DNA of 64,000 bases from Micromonospora phaseoli (GCF_900109115.1 NZ_FNYV01000007.1:310001-374000); one strand, 5' to 3'; positions 25,363 through 33,378 are shown, counted from the stretch's first letter. The notes: generated from the letters alone by a model not told the origin. A program made the numbers and translations.

Positions 25363-25380
25363 GGTTACTCAGGCGTAACC
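25363..25380. promoter_or_regulatory. palindromic operator between SCP2 operon and tetR
   Basis: GGTTAC-TCAGGC-GTAACC, perfect 6-bp arms around a 6-base spacer, in the 44-bp divergent gap. A second GTAACC-TTACGC block overlaps towards tetR. This is the likely binding site of the TetR protein for itself and the lipid operon. Confidence 0.65.
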
Positions 25381-25386
25381 TTACGC

Positions 25387-26046
25387 ATGGGTAGGTATGC
25401 TCGCAAGGTGTCCACCGGTCCTGCCTTCAAGCGCCTCCCCCGCGCCGTACGCGAGCAGCAGATGCTCGACTCCGCCGTGCAGGTCTTCTCCCGGCGCGGC
25501 TACCACGGTGCCAGCATGGACGAGATCGCCGAGGTAGCCGGCATCTCCAAACCCATGGTGTACGCGTACCTGGGGCACAAGGAAGACCTCTTCGTCGCCT
25601 GCCTGCACCGCGAGGGCACCCGGATGATGGAGGCCATCGCCGGGGCCGCCGCCCCCGACCTGCCGGCCGACGAGCGACTCTGGCGCGGGCTGCGGGCATT
25701 CTTCGGCTTCGTCGGCGCACACCGCGATGGCTGGGCGGTGCTCTACCGGCAGGCCCGCGGCGAGCAGCGGTTCGCCCGCGAGCTGTCCGTCATGCGGGCG
25801 CGGCTGGTCGAGGTGGTCTCCGGAATGCTCGACCACGCGCTGCGCGCCGAGGGGCGTGAGGCCGCCGAGACCGAGCTGGAAGTCGTCGCGTACGCCCTGG
25901 TCGGCGCGACCGAGTCGCTCGCCGACTGGCTGGCCGACCGGCCCGAGGCCGACCCGGAGAAGACCGCCACCCGGATGATGAACGCCGCCTGGCTCGGCGC
26001 GGGCCAACTGTTGAGCGGTGCCACCTGGCATCCGCCTACGGTGTAA
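25387..26046 (+). CDS. TetR-family regulator of the adjacent acyl-CoA operon
   Basis: The N-terminal HTH is clear (MLDSAVQVFSRRGYHGASMD followed by EIAEVAGISKPMVYAYLGHK); the ligand domain fills the rest of ~219 residues. The start may instead be the GTG at 25408 (VSTGPAFKRLPRAVREQQ), since the sequence before it looks like a promoter region. The divergent position and the palindrome at 25363-25380 suggest autoregulation and repression of the SCP2 operon, with an acyl-CoA or sterol-CoA ligand as inference. The TAA stop overlaps the first bases of repeat R3. Confidence 0.88.
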   Translation: MGRYARKVSTGPAFKRLPRAVREQQMLDSAVQVFSRRGYHGASMDEIAEVAGISKPMVYAYLGHKEDLFVACLHREGTRMMEAIAGAAAPDLPADERLWRGLRAFFGFVGAHRDGWAVLYRQARGEQRFARELSVMRARLVEVVSGMLDHALRAEGREAAETELEVVAYALVGATESLADWLADRPEADPEKTATRMMNAAWLGAGQLLSGATWHPPTV

Positions 26047-26096
26047 GGAAGGGCCCCTTGTTAACGCCTGAGGTAGAGCAGGGGTCCCCTCTTAAC
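26045..26096 (+). repeat. 52-bp interspersed repeat, copy R3 (closest to consensus)
   Basis: Two related blocks, AAGGGCCCCTTGTTAAC and AGGGGTCCCCTCTTAAC, flank the centre GCCTGAGGTAGAGC. Each block is a GGGGnCCCC palindrome followed by TTAAC. It begins with the AA of the tetR TAA stop. Confidence 0.92.
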
Positions 26097-26126
26097 GCCC
26101 GAGCCGGACCCTGCGACGCCCGTGGT

Positions 26127-26744
26127 TCAGTCGCGCCGGACGGAGCGGCGGTGCGCGCGGTGTCGCAGCCGGCGTCCCAGTTCGAGCAGCGCGGTCACCG
26201 CGATCGACAGACCGACCCCGGCCAGGATGCCGCGCAACGGGTCGCGTTGGAAGGCCAACCCGCCGACGGTACCCAGCAGCACGCAGTACAGCGCCCACGA
26301 GGTGGTGCCGATCAGGTCGTAGAGCAGGAACGACCGCAGCGGATAGCGGACCGCGCCCATGGTCAGGGTTACCGCCGTCCGCCCGCCGGGGATGTAGCGG
26401 GCGGCGGTGAGGATCATGCCGCCCCGCTGGTCCACCGCCCGCCGCGCCCACTGCGACCCGGCCCGCCGTCGGCTGTCCTCCGGGGATCGGTCCAGCCGCC
26501 CTGACCCGCCGCCGCGCCCGATCGCGTACGAGACGTGGTCGCCGATGGTGGCACCGAGCATGGCAGCCAGCACCACCAGCACCACGTTCGGCTCGCCCCC
26601 GGTGGCCAGCACGGTGACCGTGATGACCGCCGCCTCGGCCGGCACCAGCGGGAAGATCGCGTCGACCGCGGTGAGCCCGATCAGCAGCAGATAGACCCAC
26701 GGCGAGGTGAGGGTGTGCCGGATCAGGTCCAGGGCAGCCTCCAT
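26127..26744 (-). CDS. DedA-family membrane protein (205 aa)
   Basis: The DedA/SNARE-associated pattern is present: FPLVPAEAAVITVTVLATGG near the N-terminus, LGATIGDHVSYAIGRGGG, and the signature RYIPGGRTAVTLTMGAVRYP with conserved Arg and Gly. Four to five membrane helices. DedA proteins are undecaprenyl-phosphate or phospholipid flippase-like transporters. It lies between repeats R3 and R4. Confidence 0.9.
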   Translation of the reverse strand: MEAALDLIRHTLTSPWVYLLLIGLTAVDAIFPLVPAEAAVITVTVLATGGEPNVVLVVLAAMLGATIGDHVSYAIGRGGGSGRLDRSPEDSRRRAGSQWARRAVDQRGGMILTAARYIPGGRTAVTLTMGAVRYPLRSFLLYDLIGTTSWALYCVLLGTVGGLAFQRDPLRGILAGVGLSIAVTALLELGRRLRHRAHRRSVRRD

Positions 26745-26768
26745 GACTCCATGCTCGGGGCACCGGCT

Positions 26769-26820
26769 GTTAAGAGGGGGCCCTTCCTCTACACCAGGCG
26801 TTAATAAGGGGCCCTTCCTT
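26769..26820 (-). repeat. 52-bp interspersed repeat, copy R4
   Basis: On the minus strand it starts AAGGAAGGGCCCCTTATTAA and ends GGGCCCCCTCTTAAC. Positions 18-20 form the TAA stop of the PurA-like gene, so its tail KGRAPY is encoded by the repeat, just as R2 encodes KGRAPS for the giant ATPase. Confidence 0.9.
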
Positions 26821-28084
26821 TCACCAGCAGTGCGCCGCGCGGGGTCTTGTGATCAGCGGTGGGGCCGTGGGAGGTGAGCACGACGGGTGCGTCCAGCGCC
26901 TGTTCCACCGCCGTGGGCCAGTCGGCCGGCGGGGGGTCGTACACCGGGCGGGCCTGTTGCAGGCGGGCGGTGAGCGCCGTCTGCCGGTCCAGGTCGCCGG
27001 GTGGGCCGGGCAGCAGCCGGTCCAGGCCGTCGTAGCGGCGGCAGATCCGCAGGTCCAGGCCCCGTTCGGTGAGGTCGAGGTGGGTCAGCGCCAGGCCGTC
27101 GACCCCACCGGCGGCCGCCAGGGCGTACGCGTGGGCGGCGGCGTCGAAGTGGCCGAACCGGAAGTGGCCCTGCCAGGGGTTCGTCGAGTTGTGCGGGTCG
27201 GTCAGCGGCAGCGCCCGGTCCTCGGTGACCAACGGACCCGGCCCGTGCCGGGTGGTCACGGTCCGCAGCACTCCGATCCGGGTCGCGGAGCCGGCCGCGC
27301 CGGCCTCGGCCAGCAGCGCTTCGGCGTTGTCGAAGGTGGTGGTGCTCCACGTCGTGTACGGGTGGAAGCCGTGCCACTCGTCCAGCAGCACCCCCTGCGC
27401 ACCCTCGAACACGCACGGGCCGGCCCGCAGCGCTCCGGTCAGCCAGTCCCGGTCGACGATCGCCACCCGCTCGGCGAAAGCCCGGTACGCGCGCAGGCAG
27501 TCGGCGACCGGCGGAGCCTCCAGCGGGCCCAGCTCCGCGCTGAGCCGGTCTCGTAGCAGGGCCAGCCGCCGGCGCAGCTGTCCCGGGTTGCGGCAGTCGG
27601 CGACTCGGGGTGCGTCGGCGGCATGGGCGAGGCCGTACGCGACGGCCTCGCCCACCCCCAGCCCGCAGGAGCCGTGCCGGTCGGCTCCGCGGGCCAGCTC
27701 CCGGGCCCGGTTGGCGGCCCGGTGGTACGGGGTGGCCAGCAGCGCCTCCCCGTCCACGGTCAGTCGGTCGAGCGCGTCGGGCACCCCGACGGCGGCGAGA
27801 TGGTCTGCCTCGGCGGCCAGCGCCAGCGGGTCCACCACCATGTGCCGGGACAGGTGGGTCCGTACGCCCGGATGGAAGGTGCCCGCCCCGAACTGCGCGA
27901 ACGTGTGGTGCCGGCCGTCGCGCAGGACGACGTTGTGTGCCGCCTGCGCGCCCCCGTTGAACCGCACCACGGTCCGCACCGGCCGGGTCGCGCAGAGCCA
28001 GTCCACGACGGTGCCCTTGCCGGCGTCGCCGTACCCGAGGTCGACCACGATCGCGTGCGGCGAGGCCGTCGCCCCAAGAGTCAC
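26801..28084 (-). CDS. divergent adenylosuccinate-synthetase-fold enzyme (427 aa)
   Basis: The PurA fold is recognisable throughout, but active-site loops differ from the true PurA at 7766. WGDEGKGK becomes YGDAGKGT, keeping the Asp (D20). NNAGHT becomes AQAAHN, keeping the His (H50). EGAQGVLLDEWHGFHPYTTW corresponds to the EGAQ-DHGTYPFVT segment. The GTTTGR-RRCGW loop is replaced by TVTTRHGPGPLVTED. Retention of the catalytic Asp/His pair with altered nucleotide contacts suggests ligation on a different substrate. It overlaps the vWA gene by ATGA and ends the Nudix/J-pseudokinase/vWA operon. Confidence 0.85.
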   Translation of the reverse strand: MTLGATASPHAIVVDLGYGDAGKGTVVDWLCATRPVRTVVRFNGGAQAAHNVVLRDGRHHTFAQFGAGTFHPGVRTHLSRHMVVDPLALAAEADHLAAVGVPDALDRLTVDGEALLATPYHRAANRARELARGADRHGSCGLGVGEAVAYGLAHAADAPRVADCRNPGQLRRRLALLRDRLSAELGPLEAPPVADCLRAYRAFAERVAIVDRDWLTGALRAGPCVFEGAQGVLLDEWHGFHPYTTWSTTTFDNAEALLAEAGAAGSATRIGVLRTVTTRHGPGPLVTEDRALPLTDPHNSTNPWQGHFRFGHFDAAAHAYALAAAGGVDGLALTHLDLTERGLDLRICRRYDGLDRLLPGPPGDLDRQTALTARLQQARPVYDPPPADWPTAVEQALDAPVVLTSHGPTADHKTPRGALLVKGRAPY

Positions 28085-29040
28085 AGCCGCACGACCCCAC
28101 CGCCGGTGGTGCGGGTGGCGGGCAGCTCCGTCACCTCGGCCCGGCGGGCACCGCCGCGACGGGCCAACGCCTTGGACACCGTCCTGGTTGCCGGCGAGCC
28201 GGCCCGTTCCAGGTCCCGTAGGCCCGTGTCGAGGTCGATGGCCTCCTCGCCGAGGCCGACGGTGAGGGCGATGGTCTCGCAGACCGCGTCGAGGTCGTCA
28301 AGTTCCAGGGTGTTCTGGCCGAGCAGGTCGCGCCAGAAGTCGAGCACCTTGCGGTTGCCCGAGTAGTGGCTGCCGGCGGGGAGCAGGTAGTACGTGTCCC
28401 AGCGTCGGGTGACCTCGTCGAGGATCTGCCGCAGCGGCAGGTCCTCGCGGGGGCCGTCGCCGATCAGCCGGGCCACCTCGGCGGCCTTCACCTTCGGGTA
28501 CGCCAGCTCGTCGCCGATGATGAAGAGGTAGCCGCGCCGGCCCCGCTTCTCCCAGTGGTCGGTGACCGTGTGCCGGGCCATGAAGTACATCGCCAGCTCG
28601 TAGGACTCCCGCATCTGGCCGCCACCGCCGCCCTCCAGCACGATCCGGCCGAGGTCGTCGTCCATCCGGTTGTCGGACTCGAACTGGCCCACCTGCAGCG
28701 GCACCCGGTCGCAGGTGGCGTCGCCGATCGCGCCGAACATGATCTGCGGGTCGCGGGCGTACCCCTGCCGCAACAGCAGGCCCAGTAGTTGCGGCAGCTT
28801 GGCCTGGAGGGTGCGGGGCACGTGTCCCATCGAGCCGGTCACGTCGAACAGCACGGCGACCGGGGTCGACTGCGGGTGCTCGTCCGAGTCGCGGCTCTCC
28901 CGGGCGGCACCGCGCGGGTCCAGCGCCGGGTGCACCACCCGGGCTCCGCTGTCGCTGTACGAGAAAGCGCTGGTGCCGGTCGCCCGGCGGTACCGGTCGG
29001 CGGCGTCGTACACGTCGGTGGACCACATTCCGCTGCCCAT
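28081..29040 (-). CDS. von Willebrand factor A domain protein (319 aa)
   Basis: After ~58 polar residues the vWA domain begins TPVAVLFDVTGSMGHVPRTL, with the MIDAS motif at Asp66 (DVTGSM). The metal-site partners may be in FGAIGDATCDRVP and FIIGDELAYP. The C-terminal ~100 residues are helical. vWA proteins commonly work with ATPases or kinases as metal-dependent scaffolds. It follows the J-domain/pseudokinase gene by 10 bases and overlaps the PurA-like gene. Confidence 0.88.
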   Translation of the reverse strand: MGSGMWSTDVYDAADRYRRATGTSAFSYSDSGARVVHPALDPRGAARESRDSDEHPQSTPVAVLFDVTGSMGHVPRTLQAKLPQLLGLLLRQGYARDPQIMFGAIGDATCDRVPLQVGQFESDNRMDDDLGRIVLEGGGGGQMRESYELAMYFMARHTVTDHWEKRGRRGYLFIIGDELAYPKVKAAEVARLIGDGPREDLPLRQILDEVTRRWDTYYLLPAGSHYSGNRKVLDFWRDLLGQNTLELDDLDAVCETIALTVGLGEEAIDLDTGLRDLERAGSPATRTVSKALARRGGARRAEVTELPATRTTGGGVVRL

Positions 29041-29050
29041 GGCAGCCTCC

Positions 29051-30025
29051 TTAGGGGTTGAGGGTGAAGGGTCGGAAGGTCCGCGGGCCGTAGAGCCGGT
29101 GCAGTACCTCGTCGAGTTCGCGCAGCACCCGCCAGGCGTCGTCGGGTCGCATGCTCAGCAACCGCTGCCGGCAGCCCTGGGCGAAGCTGAGCAGTTCGTG
29201 TGGCGCGTGCCGGCCCATCAGCCAGGTCATGCACCTGGCGGCCATGGCGATGTCGGTGCCCGGCCCGCAGGGGCGGCGACCGAAGACCTCGGCCGGGTAC
29301 CAGTCCTGGTGGTCGGGCACCATGGCCGGCACGACGCCGCCCGGTGCGGTCGAGAAGCACCAGTCGACCAGCACCACGCCGTGCGCGTCCGGCTCGATCA
29401 GCACGTGCGGCGGCAGCACCGCGCCGTGCACCACGCCGGCCCGGTGGGCCAGGCCGAGCGCGACCAGCAGCCGCCGCCACATCCAGGCCACGTCGCGGGC
29501 GTCCAGCCCGTCCGGGTACCCGCGTCGCACCTCGACCAGGTTGCGTAGGCCGGGTGCGGTGGCGAGCACGGTGACCTGGCGTTCGGCTCCGGTGGCGGCG
29601 TCCCGGTGCGCGAAGTTGTCGACCAGCCGGGGCACGTACGGCAGCCAACGCGGGTCACCCCGTTCGGCGAGGGTGCGCAGGGCCCACTGCTCGCGGGAGA
29701 TCAGGTCGTTGTCGGCCGGGTTCCGGGGCAGCTTGAGCAGCCGATCCGCGCCGACCTCGTACAGGTCGGCCAGATCACCGGAGTATGCCGGCCGGCCGCA
29801 CCGGTAGCCGTGCATGACGGTCCCCTTGCGTGCTCGCCAACGGGTGGTCACCTGGACGAACGCCTCGGTGGCCGCGGTATGGACGCCCGGCCCGGCCCAG
29901 TCGAGCCGGTCGGGGTGTAGGGCGCTGACCAGCTCCCGGTAGCGGCGTTCCGGCGTGTCGTCGCCGAACATCTCGTCGTCGTCGCGCGCGGCGGTGACCA
30001 GGCGGATCGCTTCTTCGGTCGTCAT
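29051..30025 (-). CDS. J-domain-like plus protein-kinase-fold (apparent pseudokinase) protein (324 aa)
   Basis: The N-terminal ~60 residues contain RRYRELVSALHPDRL with an HPD tripeptide (residues 37-39), as in J domains. From ~90 on, the protein resembles a kinase fold with possible ATP-lysine K98. The catalytic loop reads HGAVLPPHVLIEPD (H200) instead of HRDxxxxN, and DFG is replaced by DWC (D221), so phosphotransfer is doubtful. It overlaps the Nudix gene by ATGA and precedes the vWA gene. Role unknown; I infer a sensor or adaptor in the four-gene system. Confidence 0.7.
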   Translation of the reverse strand: MTTEEAIRLVTAARDDDEMFGDDTPERRYRELVSALHPDRLDWAGPGVHTAATEAFVQVTTRWRARKGTVMHGYRCGRPAYSGDLADLYEVGADRLLKLPRNPADNDLISREQWALRTLAERGDPRWLPYVPRLVDNFAHRDAATGAERQVTVLATAPGLRNLVEVRRGYPDGLDARDVAWMWRRLLVALGLAHRAGVVHGAVLPPHVLIEPDAHGVVLVDWCFSTAPGGVVPAMVPDHQDWYPAEVFGRRPCGPGTDIAMAARCMTWLMGRHAPHELLSFAQGCRQRLLSMRPDDAWRVLRELDEVLHRLYGPRTFRPFTLNP

Positions 30026-30774
30026 CGGACCGTCTCCTCCCGGGCCGGCCGCAGCAGCGCCGGGTGCAGCAGCCGGGCGTCGCCGGCCCGGTAGAGCCGG
30101 GCGCGCGGGCCGCCCCGGGAGCCGCCGTGTTCGGTGCTGGCACCGGTGCTCTCCACGAAGCCCGGCACGGAGAGCACCTTGCGGTGGAAGTTGCCGGCGT
30201 GCAGCTGGTGTCCCCAGACCGTCTCGTAGACGCCCCGCAGCTCGCCGATGGTGAACTCGGGTGCCAGGAAGCGGGTGGCCAGCGGGGTGTACTCCAGCTT
30301 GGATCGGGCCCGATCCAGCCCGTCGGCGACGATGCGGGCGTGGTCGAAGGCGAGTTGCCGGTTGGCCAGCTCGGCGACCGGCACCCAGGCGGCCTCGTCG
30401 GCGTCGGTGCCGGCCGCCGCGTCCGGCAGGTCGGGGGCGAAGGCGAGGTGGGCGACGGAGACGATCCGCATCCGCGGGTCACGGTCGGGCGCGCCGTAGG
30501 AGGCCAGCTGCTCGACGTGGACTCGACGCAGCGGCTCGCCGTCGAGGCCGGTCTCCTCGGCCAGTTCCCGGCGGGCGGCGGCGGCCAGCTCCTCGTCGGG
30601 CCGGACGAAGCCACCGGGCAGCGCCCAGTGGCCCGCGTACGGCTGCTCGCCACGGCGGATCAGCAGCAGGTGCAGTGCTCCGTCGCGGATGGTCAGGGCG
30701 ACGACGTCGGCGGTGACCGCCACGGCGGGGTAGGCCCGCGGGTCGTAGGTGGCGAGAAAGTCCTGCTCGTTCAC
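30022..30774 (-). CDS. NrtR-like Nudix-domain transcriptional regulator (250 aa)
   Basis: The N-terminal Nudix domain has the box GGFVRPDEELAAAARRELAE followed by ETG, which is intact. The C-terminal part (APEFTIGELRGVYETVWG... NFHRKVLSVPGFVE) is the winged-helix region of NrtR-type regulators. NrtR proteins bind ADP-ribose or related NAD metabolites and control NAD genes. It leads a four-gene minus-strand operon, and a palindromic sequence lies just upstream. Hydrolase activity towards ADP-ribose is possible. Confidence 0.82.
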   Translation of the reverse strand: MNEQDFLATYDPRAYPAVAVTADVVALTIRDGALHLLLIRRGEQPYAGHWALPGGFVRPDEELAAAARRELAEETGLDGEPLRRVHVEQLASYGAPDRDPRMRIVSVAHLAFAPDLPDAAAGTDADEAAWVPVAELANRQLAFDHARIVADGLDRARSKLEYTPLATRFLAPEFTIGELRGVYETVWGHQLHAGNFHRKVLSVPGFVESTGASTEHGGSRGGPRARLYRAGDARLLHPALLRPAREETVR

Positions 30775-30790
30775 GCTTGATCACTCTCAC

Positions 30791-30812
30791 TTAGAGAACA
30801 TCTCTTTCTGAG
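30791..30812. promoter_or_regulatory. candidate operator upstream of the Nudix-led operon
   Basis: TTAGAGAACATCTCT contains a perfect AGAGA-ACA-TCTCT dyad (30793-30805), followed by TTCTGAGAA. It sits 17-38 bases before the start codon in an AT-richer patch. It is a plausible self-binding site for the NrtR-like protein. Confidence 0.5.
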
Positions 30813-30824
30813 AAGAACCTAGCG

Positions 30825-30856
30825 GAAAAAGGGGGGCCGGGCAAGTCCCGGCCCCC
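30825..30856 (-). terminator. intrinsic terminator of the fabG4-maoC operon
   Basis: Perfect 10-bp G/C stem (30832-30841 with 30847-30856) followed on the minus strand by a run of five Ts (30826-30830). It lies 3 bases after the MaoC stop, one of the few textbook intrinsic terminators in the window. Confidence 0.88.
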
Positions 30857-30858
30857 GC

Positions 30859-31998
30859 TCAGCGAATCGTGCCCGCCAGATGTGGACGGCCGCGCTGGTC
30901 GTGCAGGCTGAAGTCCCAGCCGGACCCCGACGTCGTGGCGTTGAAGGCCACCGTGCCAGGCAGTGGGACCGGCAGCTTGAATGCCACATCCACGGTGTAC
31001 GCCTCGGGCAGCCGGCTCTCCAGTGCGGCGAGACAACGCGCCTTGCTCCACATCCCGTGCGCGATCGGCCCGGGGAAGCCGAGCAGCCGTGCCCCGAGCT
31101 TCGAGGTGTGGATCGGGTTGTGGTCGCCGGAGACCCGGGCATAGTCCGTACCCACCCGGGGCTCCACCCGCCAACGGGCGGTGGCGGCCGGCGGCGCGGG
31201 CCGCTCACCCCGGTCGCGCCGCTCGCCGTCGCCGGGGGTGCCCTGCCGGCCGAGGTACGTCGAGACGCCGCGCCACACCTCCTCCCCGTCCACCGACCCG
31301 ACGAGCACCACGTCCACCTGCCGCCCCCGGTCATGGGGACGCAGGTTCTCCGCCCAGGTGGTGAAGTCCAGCCGGTCGGCGACGGTGACCGGCCGGTGCA
31401 CGGAGATCCGGTTGCCGACGTGCACCACCCCGGTGAGCGGGATCGGGAACTCCGGCGCGGTGATCAGGCGCAGCGCCAGCGGAAAGCCCATGACGTGCGG
31501 AAAGGTCGCGGGCAGTCGGTCGGCGAGCCGGAATCCGCACACCCGGTCGTAGTCGGCCAGCCGCTCCGGGTCCACCGCGACGCCGCCGACGGTCAACTCG
31601 ACCGCCGGCACCCCGTCGCCGCGCCGTCCGCCCAGCCCCGGCAGCGCGTTCAGCAGCGCCCGCCGGTACAGCGGCCCGGCCGCCGGCATCCGGGACAGCT
31701 CCACCCGGGCCCGCGCCGTCGGGGCGGACGTGGGCTGGCCGGTCGCCTTCCGGTCCGGGTCGTCGGCCGCCGCCTTCGACAAGGAAGGACCCCTTGTTGA
31801 CGCCTGCGGTAGCTGCTCGCCGGTCACGGCGGCGCCGGGGCCGGACAGGTCGCGGGTCGCCTCCGGGTCCGCGTCGGACGGCGCGGCGAGCGCGGCGGGC
31901 CGGGTCAACGGCGTCAGGGCCTGGGTCGGCCCGTCGATCAGCTCACCGACCGACAGGTCGTCGGCCGGTTCGTCCCTGCGGCTGCGCCTGGCCATCAC
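30859..31998 (-). CDS. MaoC-like (R)-hydratase/dehydratase, HtdX-like (379 aa)
   Basis: The C-terminal hotdog domain has the hydratase-2 signature ARVSGDHNPIHTSKLGARLL followed by GFPGPIAHGMWSKA, with catalytic Asp and His. An N-terminal half of similar fold (VMGFPLALRLITAPEFPIPL) makes a double-hotdog protein. It dehydrates 3-hydroxyacyl thioesters. It overlaps fabG4 by ATGA, the order of mycobacterial htdX-fabG4. The first ~100 residues are low-complexity and include a stretch encoded antisense to a partial 52-bp repeat (31781-31812). Confidence 0.88.
   Translation of the reverse strand: MMARRSRRDEPADDLSVGELIDGPTQALTPLTRPAALAAPSDADPEATRDLSGPGAAVTGEQLPQASTRGPSLSKAAADDPDRKATGQPTSAPTARARVELSRMPAAGPLYRRALLNALPGLGGRRGDGVPAVELTVGGVAVDPERLADYDRVCGFRLADRLPATFPHVMGFPLALRLITAPEFPIPLTGVVHVGNRISVHRPVTVADRLDFTTWAENLRPHDRGRQVDVVLVGSVDGEEVWRGVSTYLGRQGTPGDGERRDRGERPAPPAATARWRVEPRVGTDYARVSGDHNPIHTSKLGARLLGFPGPIAHGMWSKARCLAALESRLPEAYTVDVAFKLPVPLPGTVAFNATTSGSGWDFSLHDQRGRPHLAGTIR
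31781..31812 (+). repeat. partial 52-bp repeat (R5) inside the MaoC coding sequence
   Basis: It matches the first ~32 bases of the family (AAGGAAGGACCCCTTGTTGA, then CGCCTGCGGTAG). It lies antisense to the gene and contributes the residues ASTRGPSLSK. The reading frame is kept; its TTAAC has become TTGAC, which avoids an in-frame stop in the host gene. Confidence 0.8.
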
Positions 31999-33368
31999 GC
32001 CCCCAGCAGGCTCTGGCCGCAGACCCGGACCACGTTGCCGCTGACCGCACCCGACGCCGGCCAGGCCAGCCAGCCGATGGTCTCCGCGACGTCCACCGGC
32101 AGCCCGCCCTGGGACAGGCTGTTCATCCGGCGGCCCGCCTCACGCAGCATCAACGGGATCCGGGCGGTCAGCCGGGTCTCGATGAACCCGGGAGCGACGG
32201 CGTTGACGCTGATCTGCCGCTCGCGCAGCACCGGCGCGAGCGAGTCGACCAGCCCGATCACCCCCGCCTTGCTGGTGGCGTAGTTCGTCTGGCCCCGGTT
32301 GCCGGCGATCCCGGCGATCGAGGAGACGCCGATGATCCGACCGCCGGCCGGGATCAGCCCCCGCTCCAACAGCAGGTCGTTGATCCGCTCCTGGCTGGAC
32401 AGGTTGACGTCGATGACCTGGTCCCACCGGTCGGCGTCCATCCGGCCCAGGGTCTTGTCCCGGGTGATACCGGCGTTGTGCACCACCGCGTCGACCCGGC
32501 CGTGCCGGTTCGCCAGGTACTCGGCGAGCCGGGCCGGCGCGTCGGCGGCGGTCAGGTCGAGCTGCACGGCGCTGCCGCCGATCTCGTTGGCCACGCCTGC
32601 CAACTCGTCCCCGGCCGCCGGGACGTCCAGCGCCACCACGGTCGCGCCGTCGCGGGCCAGTACCCGGGCCAGTGCCGCACCGATGCCCCGGGCGGCGCCG
32701 GTGACCAGCACGACCTGCCCGTCGAGCGGGCGGTCCCAGTCGACCGGGGCGGTCGCCTGGCCGGCGCCGACCCGGATCACCTGGCCCGAGACGTATGCGG
32801 ACCGTCCGGAGAGCAGGAAGCGTAGGGTCGCCTCCAGGCTGGTCCAGGTGCCCGTGTCGGCCTCGCGGGTGACGTAGACCAGCTGCGCGGTGACGCCTCG
32901 GCCCAACTCCTTGCCGATGCTGCGGGTCAGCCCCTCCAGGGCACGCTGGGCGGTCGCCTCGCGTGGCGTCGCGCACTCGGCCGGCGGGGTGCCCAGCACG
33001 ATCACCCGCCCGCTGGACTGCACGGCTCGGGCCTGCGGGTGGAAGAAGTCGTAGAGCTGCCGCAGTCCGGACGAGTCGGTGATGCCGGTAGCGTCGAAGA
33101 CGAGGGCGGCGCTCTCCGGCGTACGGCCGGTGGTCGGGTCCGGCACGGCGGTGGCCGGATCGCGCAGGGCGAGCCCGGCGGCGGCCAGCATCTTGCCGAC
33201 CGGATCGGCGAGCCGTCCCCCGGCGGCGGCGCCGAGCAGGGCCAGCCCGGGCAGGATCGGCTCGCCGGGTGCGTGCCGGCGCAGTCGAGGCGGATCGGGC
33301 AGCCCGAGGCGCTTGACCAGCGCCCGCCCGGCGCCCGACTGGACGAAGCTCGCATACCTGTCGCTCAT
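31995..33368 (-). CDS. fabG4: high-molecular-weight 3-oxoacyl thioester reductase (FabG4-like, 457 aa)
   Basis: The C-terminal half is a complete SDR: VVLVTGAARGIGAALARVLA (NADH-binding GxxxGxG), VVHNAGITRDKTL, and catalytic Ser with YxxxK in GVSSIAGIAGNRGQTNYATS followed by K. The N-terminal ~210 residues are a flavodoxin-like extra domain typical of FabG4-type reductases. It reduces 3-oxoacyl-CoA/ACP. Neighbours (MaoC hydratase, thiolase) match the Mycobacterium htdX-fabG4-fadA2 locus, known from family knowledge. Confidence 0.9.
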   Translation of the reverse strand: MSDRYASFVQSGAGRALVKRLGLPDPPRLRRHAPGEPILPGLALLGAAAGGRLADPVGKMLAAAGLALRDPATAVPDPTTGRTPESAALVFDATGITDSSGLRQLYDFFHPQARAVQSSGRVIVLGTPPAECATPREATAQRALEGLTRSIGKELGRGVTAQLVYVTREADTGTWTSLEATLRFLLSGRSAYVSGQVIRVGAGQATAPVDWDRPLDGQVVLVTGAARGIGAALARVLARDGATVVALDVPAAGDELAGVANEIGGSAVQLDLTAADAPARLAEYLANRHGRVDAVVHNAGITRDKTLGRMDADRWDQVIDVNLSSQERINDLLLERGLIPAGGRIIGVSSIAGIAGNRGQTNYATSKAGVIGLVDSLAPVLRERQISVNAVAPGFIETRLTARIPLMLREAGRRMNSLSQGGLPVDVAETIGWLAWPASGAVSGNVVRVCGQSLLGA

Positions 33369-33378
33369 AGGCGTAGCC

